Program-made: the position numbers and the translations under genes
In this document: positions 5,944 to 13,914 of the stretch, in pieces
How positions within the stretch are numbered: the stretch's first letter is position 1
Layout: every line of letters begins with the position of its first letter
Virus record (IMG/VR): IMGVR_UViG_3300036845_000311
Span: 1 to 27,894 of that record
DNA length: 27,894 bases
Strand: one strand, 5' to 3'
Source of the DNA: a virus
The notes under the pieces: model-generated
Seen by the model: the letters and a program-made list of their open reading frames with translations, nothing else
What the model was told of the DNA's origin: nothing
The model's database searches: none

Positions 5944-7287
5944 GTGGCCAGTGAAGTTACCAAGAGGCTGCGTGATCGGCGTCTAAATGTCTGGGAGCAG
6001 ACCAAGGCTCTGGCCGACGTTGCTGCTACTGAGAACCGCCAGTTCACTGCTGAGGAGCAGGGAAGCTGGGAGGTTCTGAACGAAGAGATGGACAACCTCG
6101 ACAAGCGGATCAAGGCGGCGCTGGACGCTGAGCAGCGCAGTGCCCAGGCCGACGTGGCGTTCAACCGCCTGCACGAGGACAAGGAAGCCAAGAACCGCGC
6201 CAAGGACCCCGTCTACACCGCGATCAACGAGGAGCTGCGCACCTGGATGCTCGGCGGCTCCAAGGGCAACACCAAGAGCGGCGACGCCTTCGAGCTGGGG
6301 CCGCAGGACTACTCGGTCACCCGTGGCCGGGGTGGCCCGCTGTTCAGCCAGGAGATCCGCAGGGCGATGGATGCCCGGCGTGACGCTGAGTACCGTGCCC
6401 TGTCCACCTCTGGTGCCACGGTCGGTGGCAACCTGGTGCCGACCGACTTCTACGATCAACTGATCGCTCATTTGATTGAGGTCTCGGGAATTTTGCAGTG
6501 CGGGCCCACGGTGCTAAACACCGCCGGCGGCGAGAACCTGCAGATCCCGAAGACCACGGCCCACTCCACCGCAGCCTCGGCTGCCCAGGGCGGCACGCTG
6601 ACCACCAACGACCCGGCCTTCGGCCTGGTCACCTTGTCGGCCTACAAGTACGGCATCCTGCTCCAGGTGGCCCGCGAGCTGCTGGACGACTCCGGTGTGG
6701 ACCTGATCGGCTACCTGGCCATGCAGTCCGGCCGGGCGCTGGGCAACAAGTTCGGCTCCGACCTGGTCACCGGCGTGGGCACCGGCCAGCCGACCGGCCT
6801 GATCAACGTGGCCTCCGGTGTGGCGGGTGGCGTCGTCACCGGCACCACCACCGGCACCACCGGCAAGCCCGGCTACGCCGACCTGGTGGCCATGGAGTAC
6901 TCGGTCATCGCCCCCTACCGTCAGTCCAGGTCGTGCTACTGGCTGGCCAAGGACGCGACCATCGGGAACTTCCGGCTCATCACCGACACCACCGGCCGCC
7001 CGATCTGGGAACCGTCGATGGTGCTGGGGTCGCCTGACCTGCTGCTCGGCAAGCCACTCGTGGCTGACCCGTTCATGCCGTCCACGGCGCTGTCGGGAGT
7101 TGGTGCGGTCGCCTTCGGCGACTTCAGCCAGTTCTTCGTCCGCATCGTCGGCCCGGTCCGCTTCGAGCGGTCCGACGACTTCCTGTTCGGGTCTGACCTG
7201 GTGGCCTTCAGGGCTCTGATCCGTGGCGACGGCACGCTGATTGACCAGACCGGCGCAGTCAAGGTGTACAAAGGCGCGGCAACCTGA
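5944..7287 (+). CDS. Major capsid protein (HK97 fold)
   Basis: A 447-residue protein that forms the head shell. Residues about 1-90 are charged and helical (coiled-coil-like RLRDRRLNVWEQTKALAD...LDKRIKAALDAEQRS), like the delta scaffold region removed by the prohead protease. From about residue 150 the HK97-fold capsid follows: GGNLVPTDFYDQLIAHL, the LQIPKTT strand, YGILLQVARELLDDS, and a C-terminal VGPVRFERSDDFLFGSDLVAFRALIRGDG segment. GTG 5944 is chosen because AGGAGG lies 6 nt upstream. It is preceded by its own promoter-like box and structured leader, and followed by a strong hairpin, so it may form a separately controlled transcript. Confidence 0.93.
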   Translation: MASEVTKRLRDRRLNVWEQTKALADVAATENRQFTAEEQGSWEVLNEEMDNLDKRIKAALDAEQRSAQADVAFNRLHEDKEAKNRAKDPVYTAINEELRTWMLGGSKGNTKSGDAFELGPQDYSVTRGRGGPLFSQEIRRAMDARRDAEYRALSTSGATVGGNLVPTDFYDQLIAHLIEVSGILQCGPTVLNTAGGENLQIPKTTAHSTAASAAQGGTLTTNDPAFGLVTLSAYKYGILLQVARELLDDSGVDLIGYLAMQSGRALGNKFGSDLVTGVGTGQPTGLINVASGVAGGVVTGTTTGTTGKPGYADLVAMEYSVIAPYRQSRSCYWLAKDATIGNFRLITDTTGRPIWEPSMVLGSPDLLLGKPLVADPFMPSTALSGVGAVAFGDFSQFFVRIVGPVRFERSDDFLFGSDLVAFRALIRGDGTLIDQTGAVKVYKGAAT

Positions 7288-7294
7288 CCGGCTT

Positions 7295-7328
7295 CCCGCC
7301 CCGGGCTCCCTGCGTGGCCCGGGGCGGG
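7295..7328 (+). terminator. Strong 12-bp hairpin after the capsid gene
   Basis: CCCGCCCCGGGC (7295-7306) pairs perfectly with 7317-7328 around a 10-nt loop, 8 nt after the capsid stop codon. There is no U-run, so it may be a GC-rich actinobacterial-type terminator, an attenuator, or a 3'-end stabiliser of the capsid message. Confidence 0.55.
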
Positions 7329-7368
7329 GATCAGGCCAGCCAGCTACCAGTTCCGGAGGGCAGGAACC

Positions 7369-7962
7369 ATGGCACGGTATGACAGTCACAACGCGGCGGA
7401 GCCGGGCCAGTACCCGACTACCGCGTTCCACCTCTTCGGGCTGCCCGAGCAGAACTTCGGCAGCGGCGCACCGGGCACGTCTGCGCCCAGCAGCGATATC
7501 GACCCGGGCGGCACCAACCAGCCGGGCCAGTACCCCGGCCGTGAGGACTTCACGGGCGTGGGCCTGGACGGCAGCGGTGCCCCGGGCACCCAGGGCATCA
7601 CCGGCGGGAACACCGGCGGCCCGGACAGCGTCACCTGGGACGCACCCACGTTCTACAAGGGCCAGCACACCCCCGGCGACTTTGACGACGACGGGGCGGG
7701 CAACGGCAAGGGCTACGCGCAGGTCACCATGGGAGCGCAGGTGTCTGGCCGGGGTGACTGGACCCAGGCGAACACTCAGGGCTACCAGGCCGACGCCCAG
7801 TACCAGATGCCGGGCGTGGCGGGCAACACCCCCGCGCCGGGCGACGGCCGGTACAACACCGATGGCCAGGACGGCAGCCCGCACATCCTGTACGGCGGCT
7901 GGCTGAAGGGCCAGCGTCCGGGTACCTCACGCCACCCGGGGTTCAGCGGCCCGGGTAGCTGA
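7369..7962 (+). CDS. Gly/Pro-rich probable virion protein
   Basis: A 197-residue protein rich in Gly, Pro, Asn, Asp, Gln and Thr and almost without hydrophobic core, so probably extended or disordered. Short themes recur, such as GQYP (twice), GSGAPGT (twice) and FDDDGAGNGKG. ATG 7369 has a GGAGGG ribosome site upstream. Its position directly behind the capsid gene is where head decoration or other accessory virion proteins are usually found, but nothing identifies it by sequence. Its many Thr, Ser and Gly residues would be acceptable glycosylation acceptors; that is speculation. Confidence 0.65.
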   Translation: MARYDSHNAAEPGQYPTTAFHLFGLPEQNFGSGAPGTSAPSSDIDPGGTNQPGQYPGREDFTGVGLDGSGAPGTQGITGGNTGGPDSVTWDAPTFYKGQHTPGDFDDDGAGNGKGYAQVTMGAQVSGRGDWTQANTQGYQADAQYQMPGVAGNTPAPGDGRYNTDGQDGSPHILYGGWLKGQRPGTSRHPGFSGPGS

Positions 7963-7979
7963 GGCGGGAGGCATCCCTG

Positions 7980-8306
7980 ATGCAGGATCTGACGAATGAC
8001 GCCCAGACGGGCAAGAAGGCATACCTGGTCCCCAGCTCAATGTCGGAGGGTGGCGAAGTCCACTTCGACCCAGGCAATGTCCAGATGACGGCACCAGGCA
8101 GCCAGCCTGTCAGTGCACCGGCCCCGCAGTGGCCGGGGCAGGCACCGGAAACCCTGCCGTTGCCGGTGGACAGCCTGGGCACGGACCCGATCCCGGTCAG
8201 CTTCCCAGGCGACCGGGAGCGTGTGACGGCGCAGTCGGCGAACGCGGGGAACGGCCGGTTCGGGCTTACCCCGGCGGGCCGTACCTGGACTAAGGCGGGT
8301 GAATAG
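7980..8306 (+). CDS. Hypothetical small protein, probably virion-associated
   Basis: A 108-residue protein starting at ATG 7980 with GGGAGG about 7 nt upstream. It is rich in Pro, Ser, Thr and Gln (APGSQPVSAPAPQWPGQAPE) with little predicted secondary structure. The C terminus NGRFGLTPAGRTWTKAG is loosely like the ends of the next two small proteins (NGR or TGR, then an aromatic followed by K or R). No known family is recognised. It lies in the run of four small genes between capsid and sugar island. Confidence 0.6.
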   Translation: MQDLTNDAQTGKKAYLVPSSMSEGGEVHFDPGNVQMTAPGSQPVSAPAPQWPGQAPETLPLPVDSLGTDPIPVSFPGDRERVTAQSANAGNGRFGLTPAGRTWTKAGE

Positions 8307-8311
8307 CGCAG

Positions 8312-8596
8312 ATGGTTGCCTCTGGGCGCGAGAACTCTCTCCCCATCGGGAGCAACGCGCAAAACGCGGCGGATGTGCCATTCCCGAACCCCTCGATGCC
8401 CGAGCAGGACCCGTTCGGCTCGGTCACAAACCCCCCGCATATCAGCATCGAGGTCTGGCAGGCGTCCTACTACGACCCGACCAGCCAGAACGCGGCCAGC
8501 GTTTTCGTCAAGCGGCCATCGGGGCCAGTCAGCCTGGAGAACGGCCGGCTCACCGGCGAGGGTTTCCACGCCGGCCATAAGTGGAAGCAGGTGTAA
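8312..8596 (+). CDS. Hypothetical small protein, paralogue of the next gene at its C terminus
   Basis: A 94-residue protein starting at ATG 8312, 5 nt after the previous stop. The middle contains HISIEVWQASYYDP, which may form a strand. The C terminus SLENGRLTGEGFHAGHKWKQV resembles that of the next gene product (SINTGRVSGEFPDSAPWRQV), which suggests a shared short domain or a tandem duplication. Function unknown; the setting suggests a virion or assembly protein. Confidence 0.6.
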   Translation: MVASGRENSLPIGSNAQNAADVPFPNPSMPEQDPFGSVTNPPHISIEVWQASYYDPTSQNAASVFVKRPSGPVSLENGRLTGEGFHAGHKWKQV

Positions 8597-8599
8597 CCA

Positions 8600-8788
8600 A
8601 TGGCACAGCCGGTTAGCAGCCCGATCACGTCTACCCCGTCCGTGCCGGGGCAGCCGTATGACCCGGTGGACAACGCCGACCGCACTCCCCCGTGGGTGAA
8701 GCTGGAGGACAACGCCGGCCCGGCCAGCATCAACACGGGGCGCGTGAGCGGCGAGTTCCCCGACTCCGCGCCGTGGCGGCAGGTCTGA
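8600..8788 (+). CDS. Hypothetical small protein, tandem partner of the previous gene
   Basis: A 62-residue protein starting at ATG 8600, 3 nt after the previous stop, probably translationally coupled. The N-terminal half is Pro/Ser/Thr-rich (QPVSSPITSTPSVPGQPYDP). The C-terminal 20 residues, ending in PWRQV, align with the end of the preceding protein. No catalytic motif or membrane segment is present. The short length and Pro-rich start fit a peptide-like structural component, but this is inference. Confidence 0.6.
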   Translation: MAQPVSSPITSTPSVPGQPYDPVDNADRTPPWVKLEDNAGPASINTGRVSGEFPDSAPWRQV

Positions 8789-8793
8789 TCTGT

Positions 8794-8799
8794 TAGCCT
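8794..8799 (+). promoter_or_regulatory. -10-like box TAGCCT before methyltransferase gene
   Basis: TAGCCT ends 6 nt before GTG 8806 and no Shine-Dalgarno is present, so the methyltransferase could be transcribed as a leaderless message. The same TAnnCT arrangement is seen at 791, 21147 and 22177. Confidence 0.4.
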
Positions 8800-8805
8800 G
8801 CGCCC

Positions 8806-9930
8806 GTGGATGGTGAAGTCACCGAATGCGGGATCTGCGGGAACGGCGAGCTGAACCTCATCCTTGACCTGGGTGAGCAGCCGCTGGCCGAGCGCATGGA
8901 GATGGACGCCCCGTGCTACCCGCTGGGTCTGCTGCGGTGCCGGGACTGCGGGCTGCTGCAACTGTCATGGGCCGTGGACCAGCGGGAACTGTTCCCCCGC
9001 GACCACCCGTATGCGACGGGGAACAGCCAGGCGCTGCGGCGGCATTACATTGACCTGCGCGCCCAGGTGAGCAGTGGGCTGCACCTGGGAGACCTGGTCG
9101 TGGACATCGGTGCCAACGATGGCACCTTCCTGTCGCTCTGGGACCCCAGGCAGCGCCGGCTGGCCATTGAGCCCACGGCGCAGGCGGTGAAGTGCCAGGG
9201 CAAGGGCATCCCCGTTGAGCAGGAGTTTTTCACGGCAGAACTGGCCGGCAGGCTGCGTGACGAGCACGGCGAGGCGAAGCTGATCACCGCCTGCAACGTG
9301 CTCGCCCATGTCCCTGACCCCCATGACTTCATGGAAGGGGTCATGACCCTGCTGGCCGATGACGGCGTGTTCGTCACCGAGAACGGCCTGGCCTCCGGGA
9401 TCACCGATGAGCTGCAGTACGACTCCATCTACCACGAGCACCTGCGCTACTACTCGGTGGAGACCCTGGCCCGGCTGGCCAGCATGCACGGCATGCAGAT
9501 CACCAGCGTGGAGCACATCCCCATCCACGGTGGCTCATTCCGCACCCGCATCACCAAGCGCCAGGGCGAGCTGGACGTGCGCGCGCACCGCAGCGCGTCC
9601 ATGCTGCATTCGCTGCTGAAGCAGATCAGCGAGCGCGGGCAGGTCACCTACGGGGTGGGGGCGGCCACCCGGGCCAGCACGCTGATCCACTTCGCGGGGA
9701 TCGGCCGCTACCTGGCCGCCGTGTGCGAGACGCCGGGCAGCGACAAGATCGGCCACGTGATGCCGGGTACCGCGATCCCGGTCATCCCGGACGCCAAGCT
9801 GATCGCGGACCAGCCGGACTATGCGCTCGTGCTGGCCTGGCAGATCGCTGGTGACCTGATCCCGGCGCTGAAGCAGAAGGGCTACCTGGGCCAGTTCATC
9901 GTGCCGTTGCCTGAGCCCAGGATCATCTGA
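8806..9930 (+). CDS. SAM-dependent sugar C-methyltransferase
   Basis: A 374-residue protein of the NDP-sugar C-methyltransferase type (TylC3/NovU-like), which adds a methyl group to C3 of a 4-keto deoxysugar. The N-terminal zinc-binding part has Cys8, Cys11, Cys45 and Cys48 (ECGICGN and CRDCG). The SAM-binding loop VVDIGANDGT is at about residues 98-107. The region DSIYHEHLRYYS is the conserved His/Tyr-rich stretch of this family. The C-terminal domain begins with YGVGAATRAST and ends in VPLPEPRII. It overlaps the epimerase gene by TGATG, the first of a run of coupled sugar genes. The exact sugar cannot be stated. Confidence 0.85.
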   Translation: MDGEVTECGICGNGELNLILDLGEQPLAERMEMDAPCYPLGLLRCRDCGLLQLSWAVDQRELFPRDHPYATGNSQALRRHYIDLRAQVSSGLHLGDLVVDIGANDGTFLSLWDPRQRRLAIEPTAQAVKCQGKGIPVEQEFFTAELAGRLRDEHGEAKLITACNVLAHVPDPHDFMEGVMTLLADDGVFVTENGLASGITDELQYDSIYHEHLRYYSVETLARLASMHGMQITSVEHIPIHGGSFRTRITKRQGELDVRAHRSASMLHSLLKQISERGQVTYGVGAATRASTLIHFAGIGRYLAAVCETPGSDKIGHVMPGTAIPVIPDAKLIADQPDYALVLAWQIAGDLIPALKQKGYLGQFIVPLPEPRII

Positions 9931-10493
9931 TGCGCGTCCCGGAGATCGAGGGCGTGCACAGCGTCCATCGCGGCGTGCTCGTGGACGAGCGCGGCAGTTT
10001 CACGTCCTGGTTCGACGCGGAGGATCTGGCGGTGCGCACCGGCCATTCCTATGTGATGGCGGAGGGCACTATCTCGGTGTCCAGCGCCGGCACCATACGC
10101 GGCATTCACTACACGGATGTGCCGCCCGGCCGGGGCAAGTACGTGACCTGCGTGCAGGGGTCCATCTTCGATGTGGCCGTGGACCTGCGCACCGGCTCGC
10201 CCACCTTCGGGGACTGGCGCGGGCAGATGCTCAATGCCCCGGAGGGCACGGCGGTGTTTCTCGCGGAGGGGATTGGCCACGCCTTCCAGGCGGTGAGCGC
10301 TGGCGCGGTAGTGGTTTACCTTTACACCACGGGATTTGATGCCAGCACCTACCGGGCGGTTCACCCGCTGGACCCGGCCATCGGGATTGAGTGGCCCGTC
10401 ATGGGCAGGCCGCTCCTGTCAGCCAAAGACGATGAGGCCCCCAAGCTTGCGGACGCCAGGAGCCTGCCCGCCTGGAAGGACTGTCATGGCTAA
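9930..10493 (+). CDS. RmlC-like dTDP-4-keto-6-deoxyhexose 3,5-epimerase
   Basis: A 187-residue cupin-fold enzyme matching the RmlC family in length and motifs: DERGSFTSWF near the start, GTIRGIHYTD with His60 as the likely catalytic base, VAVDLRTGSPTFG, and EGIGHAFQ before the C-terminal strands. RmlC epimerises C3 and C5 of a 4-keto-6-deoxy sugar nucleotide. It is coupled to the methyltransferase upstream by TGATG, and the following cupin starts inside its last codons. True 3,5-epimerase and single-position epimerase cannot be told apart by eye. Confidence 0.85.
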   Translation: MRVPEIEGVHSVHRGVLVDERGSFTSWFDAEDLAVRTGHSYVMAEGTISVSSAGTIRGIHYTDVPPGRGKYVTCVQGSIFDVAVDLRTGSPTFGDWRGQMLNAPEGTAVFLAEGIGHAFQAVSAGAVVVYLYTTGFDASTYRAVHPLDPAIGIEWPVMGRPLLSAKDDEAPKLADARSLPAWKDCHG

Positions 10494-10848
10494 GCGGTTC
10501 ACCGACGAGCGCGGCACGATCCAGGACATCTTCGGCCCGGTCGATGCGGTGACCGAGATCCGCACCGTCAAGGGCGCGATCCGGGGCAATCACCGTCACG
10601 AGCAGACCATTCAGTGGACCTACATATGCAGCGGGCTGCTGCTGGTCGTCACCGAGCACGGCGGCGTGCGCCACGAGGAGACGCTGCGGCCGGGGCAGAT
10701 CACCTGCGAGCGCCCTGGGGTCGCGCACGCCTGGAAGGCGCTCGAAGACACCACCGTGCTGGTTTTCACGCGCGGCCCGCGCTCAGGGGAGAATTACGAG
10801 AGCGACGTGCAGCGACTTGAGGTGCCGCTGCTGTGCGCGCCCGGCTGA
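10486..10848 (+). CDS. Cupin-domain sugar-modifying protein
   Basis: A 120-residue single-domain cupin starting at ATG 10486, overlapping the end of the RmlC-like gene. It has GNHRHE (His36, His38, Glu39) and a distal VAHAW His81, the metal-site pattern of cupins. Small cupins like this occur in deoxysugar gene sets as ketoisomerases or epimerase-like proteins. The neighbours strongly favour a nucleotide-sugar substrate, but whether it is an isomerase, an epimerase or a binding protein is open. The start is set by the overlap; the frame is open further upstream inside the epimerase gene but encodes no sensible protein there. Confidence 0.75.
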   Translation: MAKRFTDERGTIQDIFGPVDAVTEIRTVKGAIRGNHRHEQTIQWTYICSGLLLVVTEHGGVRHEETLRPGQITCERPGVAHAWKALEDTTVLVFTRGPRSGENYESDVQRLEVPLLCAPG

Positions 10849-10997
10849 TCGTCTGGTTCCGTGATCTGTGCGGGACGGCAATGCGTGCCAGGCGCTGTCC
10901 TGGCTGCCACAAGCGCGGCGGTGTCAGTGCGGTATGGAATGCGGATGATACCTGGACGTTTAGCTGCCGCACATGCGGCTGGGAAGGCCGGCATTAG
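10833..10997 (+). CDS. Small zinc-ribbon protein
   Basis: A 54-residue protein. GTG 10833 lies inside the end of the cupin gene, with GAGGT upstream; ATG 10881 is an alternative start. The core is CPGCHKRG...FSCRTCGWEG, two CxxC knuckles about 20 residues apart, a classic zinc ribbon. Its TAG stop shares a base with the GTG of the next gene (TAGTG), so the reading frame is embedded in a chain of coupled genes, which argues that it is real. The role may be nucleic-acid or protein binding; nothing more specific can be seen. Confidence 0.65.
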   Translation: MRARLIVWFRDLCGTAMRARRCPGCHKRGGVSAVWNADDTWTFSCRTCGWEGRH

Positions 10998-11947
10998 TGC
11001 GCGCTCTCATAACGGGGATCACCGGCCAGGATGGCCCCTATCTCGCCTCCCACCTGGACGCAGCCGGGTGGGATGTCGCCGGGCTGGTGCGCGGGCAGAT
11101 GAGCTGGCGCTGGGACGAGGCGCAGATGCTCGTGCCCCGGATGAGCCTGGTGCGCGGCGACCTGCTGGACATGTCCTCCCTCCAGCAGGCCCTCGTCAGC
11201 TTCCGGCCTGACGTGGTGTTCAACCTGGCGGCCCTGTCGTTCGTGGGCACCTCCTGGCTGGAGCCCGAGGTGACCGCGCAGGTGACCGGGCTGGGCTGCC
11301 TGCGCCTGCTGGAGGCCATCCGGCTCACTGATCCGTCCATCAGGTTTGTGCAGGCGTCCAGCTCGGAGATGTTCGGCGGCGCGCACCCGCTGCCACAGGA
11401 CGAGACGACGCCGTTCGCACCGCAGAGCCCGTACGCGGTGGCCAAGGTGCTGGCGCACCAGATCACGGTGAACTACCGCGAGTCTTACGGCATGCACGCC
11501 TCGGCGGCGGTCATGTTCAACCACGAGTCGCCGCGCCGGGGGCGCGAGTTCGTCACCCGCCGCATCACCAGGGCGGTGGCCCGCATCGCGGCGGGCACCC
11601 GGAATGAGGTGACCCTCGGCCGGCTGGACCCCTGCCGCGACTGGGGCTGGGCACCGGAGTACATGGCGGCGCTGCCGCTGATCGCGGCGCTCGATGAGCC
11701 TGATGACTTCGTGCTGGCCACCGGCCGGTCCTATTCTGTGGGTGAATGGTGCCAGGCGGCATTCGCGGAGGCCGGCCTGGACTACCGCGATCACGTGCGG
11801 GAAGACCCGGGCCGGTACCGGCCAGCCGAGGTGCAGTGCCTGCGTGGCAACGCGGCCAAAGCGAAGCGGTTGCTCGGCTGGGAGGCTTCGGTATCATTCA
11901 GTGAGATCGTAAAGCGCATGGTTGCGGCCGACATGGAGGCCCTGTGA
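10997..11947 (+). CDS. GDP-mannose 4,6-dehydratase-like SDR enzyme
   Basis: A 316-residue extended short-chain dehydrogenase. The cofactor loop GITGQDG (residues 7-13) is the GDP-mannose dehydratase version. SSSEMFG follows at about 121-127, then the catalytic Tyr146/Lys150 pair (YAVAK), the NHESPRRG substrate segment and the late CRDWGWAPEY region. It would convert a GDP-hexose to its 4-keto-6-deoxy form, or a related SDR reaction. GTG 10997 is chosen over ATG 10973 because it fits the family's start and the TAGTG coupling. Its end overlaps the next gene by GTGA. It differs clearly from the RmlB-like enzyme at 21160, so the phage has two dehydratases. Confidence 0.85.
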   Translation: MRALITGITGQDGPYLASHLDAAGWDVAGLVRGQMSWRWDEAQMLVPRMSLVRGDLLDMSSLQQALVSFRPDVVFNLAALSFVGTSWLEPEVTAQVTGLGCLRLLEAIRLTDPSIRFVQASSSEMFGGAHPLPQDETTPFAPQSPYAVAKVLAHQITVNYRESYGMHASAAVMFNHESPRRGREFVTRRITRAVARIAAGTRNEVTLGRLDPCRDWGWAPEYMAALPLIAALDEPDDFVLATGRSYSVGEWCQAAFAEAGLDYRDHVREDPGRYRPAEVQCLRGNAAKAKRLLGWEASVSFSEIVKRMVAADMEAL

Positions 11948-12684
11948 AGGTCATTTCCCCAGCCCTGACCATCATCATGGCCACGCACATGAATCCCCTG
12001 CTGGAAGAGGCGCTGAAGTCGGTCCTGGCCCAGACCCGCAAAGACCTGGAATGCGTCGTGGCCGATTCGGGCCTGTGGATCGGCCAGAACGACGCGCACA
12101 GCGTGAAGCGCGCCGCCTGCCACCGGAAGTATGCCGGCCACCCATTGATCAACTGGGTGACGACGGGCGAGCTGCCGGGGCTGCGGAAGCGGACGTGCGC
12201 CCCGTCGTGGGTGGCGAACCAGGTGATCCGCGCCGGGCTGGTGCGGGGGCGTTACGCCTGCGTGGCTTATGACGATGATCTTTACAAGCCGGACTTCGCC
12301 GCGAAGATGTGCGGCTACCTGGACTGGCACCCCGAGGACATGGCGGTCACCTGCTCCCAGGACCGCACAACCCTCCACCATGACGGCACCAAGCGCCTCG
12401 ACTACATTATCCACGCCCTGCCGCACCGCCAGCCGGGGAACTTCGACTGCCAGATGGACGGCTCGGCCATCGTGTTCCGCAGGGACGTGCTGGATAAGCT
12501 GGGCGACCCGTGGCTGCCCGAGGAGCAGGACACCTGCGACCACTCCGATGGCGTGTTCCTGGAGCGCATAGCGGGAGCGACAGGCCCGGTGCCGGGTATC
12601 GGTGAGGTGCTGTGTGAGCACCGGATCTCGCCGTGGTCGGCATTCACCTGGACCAGCCCGCAGGGCTCCTGGGTGCGGGCATGA
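11944..12684 (+). CDS. Glycosyltransferase family 2-like (GT-A fold), first of three
   Basis: A 246-residue protein starting at GTG 11944 in a GTGA overlap. SPALTIIMATHMNPLLEEALKS is the first strand and helix of a GT-A domain, and CVAYDDDLYKPDF (Asp110-112) is the metal- and nucleotide-binding acidic motif. CQMDGSAIVFRRDVL fits the acceptor-side segment, where the enzyme recognises its target. It transfers a sugar from a nucleotide donor to an unknown acceptor. No membrane segment is seen, so it would act in the cytoplasm, for example on virion proteins or on a glycan precursor. Confidence 0.8.
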   Translation: MKVISPALTIIMATHMNPLLEEALKSVLAQTRKDLECVVADSGLWIGQNDAHSVKRAACHRKYAGHPLINWVTTGELPGLRKRTCAPSWVANQVIRAGLVRGRYACVAYDDDLYKPDFAAKMCGYLDWHPEDMAVTCSQDRTTLHHDGTKRLDYIIHALPHRQPGNFDCQMDGSAIVFRRDVLDKLGDPWLPEEQDTCDHSDGVFLERIAGATGPVPGIGEVLCEHRISPWSAFTWTSPQGSWVRA

Positions 12685-12685
12685 C

Positions 12686-13315
12686 ATGGCTGGCCCCACC
12701 TGGGATGTGCTGATCTCGACCATCCCGCACCGGGACGGCAAGCTGCGCAAGCTGCTGGCCGAGTTCCACCGGCAGTGGCGGCCGGGCTTCGGGGTGCGGA
12801 TGCTGCGGGACAATCTGCAGCGGCGCGAGATCGACAGCCACGCCAAGCGCGGGGACCTGATCCGCTCCTCGTCCGCCGACTACGTGTGCGATGTGGACGA
12901 TGACGACTGGATCGCCCCTGACTACGTGCCGTCCATCATGAAGGCGCTGCGCTCGCGTCCCGACTACGTGGGCTTCCTGGTCAACTGGACCAAGGACGGC
13001 CAGCACCACGCCATCGTCCGCCATTCGCTGGAGTATGACCGCTACAACAGCCCGGGTGAGCCGTGGACCCGGGACATCACCCACCTCAACCCCATACGCC
13101 GTGAGCTGGCCCTGCTCGGGGACTGGACGGGACGGGTTGACGAGGAGTGGTCGGCCCAGGTGCGCGAGTCCGGCCAGGTGAAGACCCAGGTGATGATCGA
13201 CAAGGTGATGTACCACTATCACTTCGACCAGAGTGACAACTTCCGTACCCCCCGCTCGCCGTGGACATTCCCGCTGGCCCCCCTGCCGGAATACCCGTGG
13301 CTGACCGTCCTCTGA
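12686..13315 (+). CDS. Glycosyltransferase family 2-like (GT-A fold), second
   Basis: A 209-residue protein starting at ATG 12686, just after the previous stop. It opens with WDVLISTIPHRDGKLRKLL, the first strand and helix of a GT-A fold. It carries CDVDDDDW (Asp69-Asp74) as the donor/metal motif. The first strand is more like those of capsular or teichoic-type transferases than of the previous protein, so it is not a close duplicate. The C terminus is Pro-rich and overlaps the start of the third transferase. Donor and acceptor are unknown. Confidence 0.78.
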   Translation: MAGPTWDVLISTIPHRDGKLRKLLAEFHRQWRPGFGVRMLRDNLQRREIDSHAKRGDLIRSSSADYVCDVDDDDWIAPDYVPSIMKALRSRPDYVGFLVNWTKDGQHHAIVRHSLEYDRYNSPGEPWTRDITHLNPIRRELALLGDWTGRVDEEWSAQVRESGQVKTQVMIDKVMYHYHFDQSDNFRTPRSPWTFPLAPLPEYPWLTVL

Positions 13316-13914
13316 TCGACGTCCTGCTGCCCTCACGCGGGCGGCCGGCCCTCCTGTCCCGCGCCATTGATTCGCTGCGGGGGCTGGCCATTTACCCCGC
13401 CCGGGTCGGTGTGATCGTCGGCGCGGACACTGACGACCGGGCGACAATAACGGCGGCAGACGGAGCGGGGGCGGACTGCCTGATATCTGAGCGCCACGGC
13501 TATGAGCGCCTGCATGTCTACTACCAGCAGCTCGCCGCCGCGTCGCGGGCCAGGTGGCTGCTGGTGTGGAACGACGACGCGGTCATGCTCACCCAGGGCT
13601 GGGACACCGTGCTGGACCATCTGCCCCGGAGCGTCCTGGTGGCGGACCTGCAGTCTCACCATTCACCCATGTGCTGCTTCCCGGCCGTGCGGCGCGAGGC
13701 GGTGCGGGCGGCCGGGAAGTTCAGCAGCGACAATCCGCACGTGGACTCATTCTGGCAGGTGGTGGGCGAGCTGTCCGGGACCATTGCCGCCGTGCCCATT
13801 GAGGTCCACCACGAGCAGGGCAGCCGCGCCGGCAATGAGCATGGCTTCCATGATCCCGCTCACCTGGCAGAATTGGCCCTGTGTGCGCAGCGGTGCCGGG
13901 AGGCAGTCTCATGA
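13297..13914 (+). CDS. Glycosyltransferase family 2-like (GT-A fold), third
   Basis: A 205-residue protein. GTG 13297 is chosen because it begins the family-like sequence ADRPLIDVLLPSRGRPALLSRA right at the first strand, and it overlaps the previous gene by 19 bases. The acidic motif is WNDDAVML (Asp93, Asp94). Later residues (VHHEQGSRAGNEHGF) may include the catalytic-side His/Glu. It is a short enzyme for the family, so it may have a minimal acceptor domain. It ends in an ATGA overlap with the GT4 gene, continuing the tightly packed glycosylation operon. Confidence 0.78.
   Translation: MADRPLIDVLLPSRGRPALLSRAIDSLRGLAIYPARVGVIVGADTDDRATITAADGAGADCLISERHGYERLHVYYQQLAAASRARWLLVWNDDAVMLTQGWDTVLDHLPRSVLVADLQSHHSPMCCFPAVRREAVRAAGKFSSDNPHVDSFWQVVGELSGTIAAVPIEVHHEQGSRAGNEHGFHDPAHLAELALCAQRCREAVS

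Noticed and set aside
6514-7884. Long open reading frame on the reverse strand across the capsid gene (456 codons)
   Set aside because: It is the mirror of a codon-biased high-GC gene; its translation is Val/Ala/Gly/Arg-rich without a domain, while the forward frame is a clear capsid protein.
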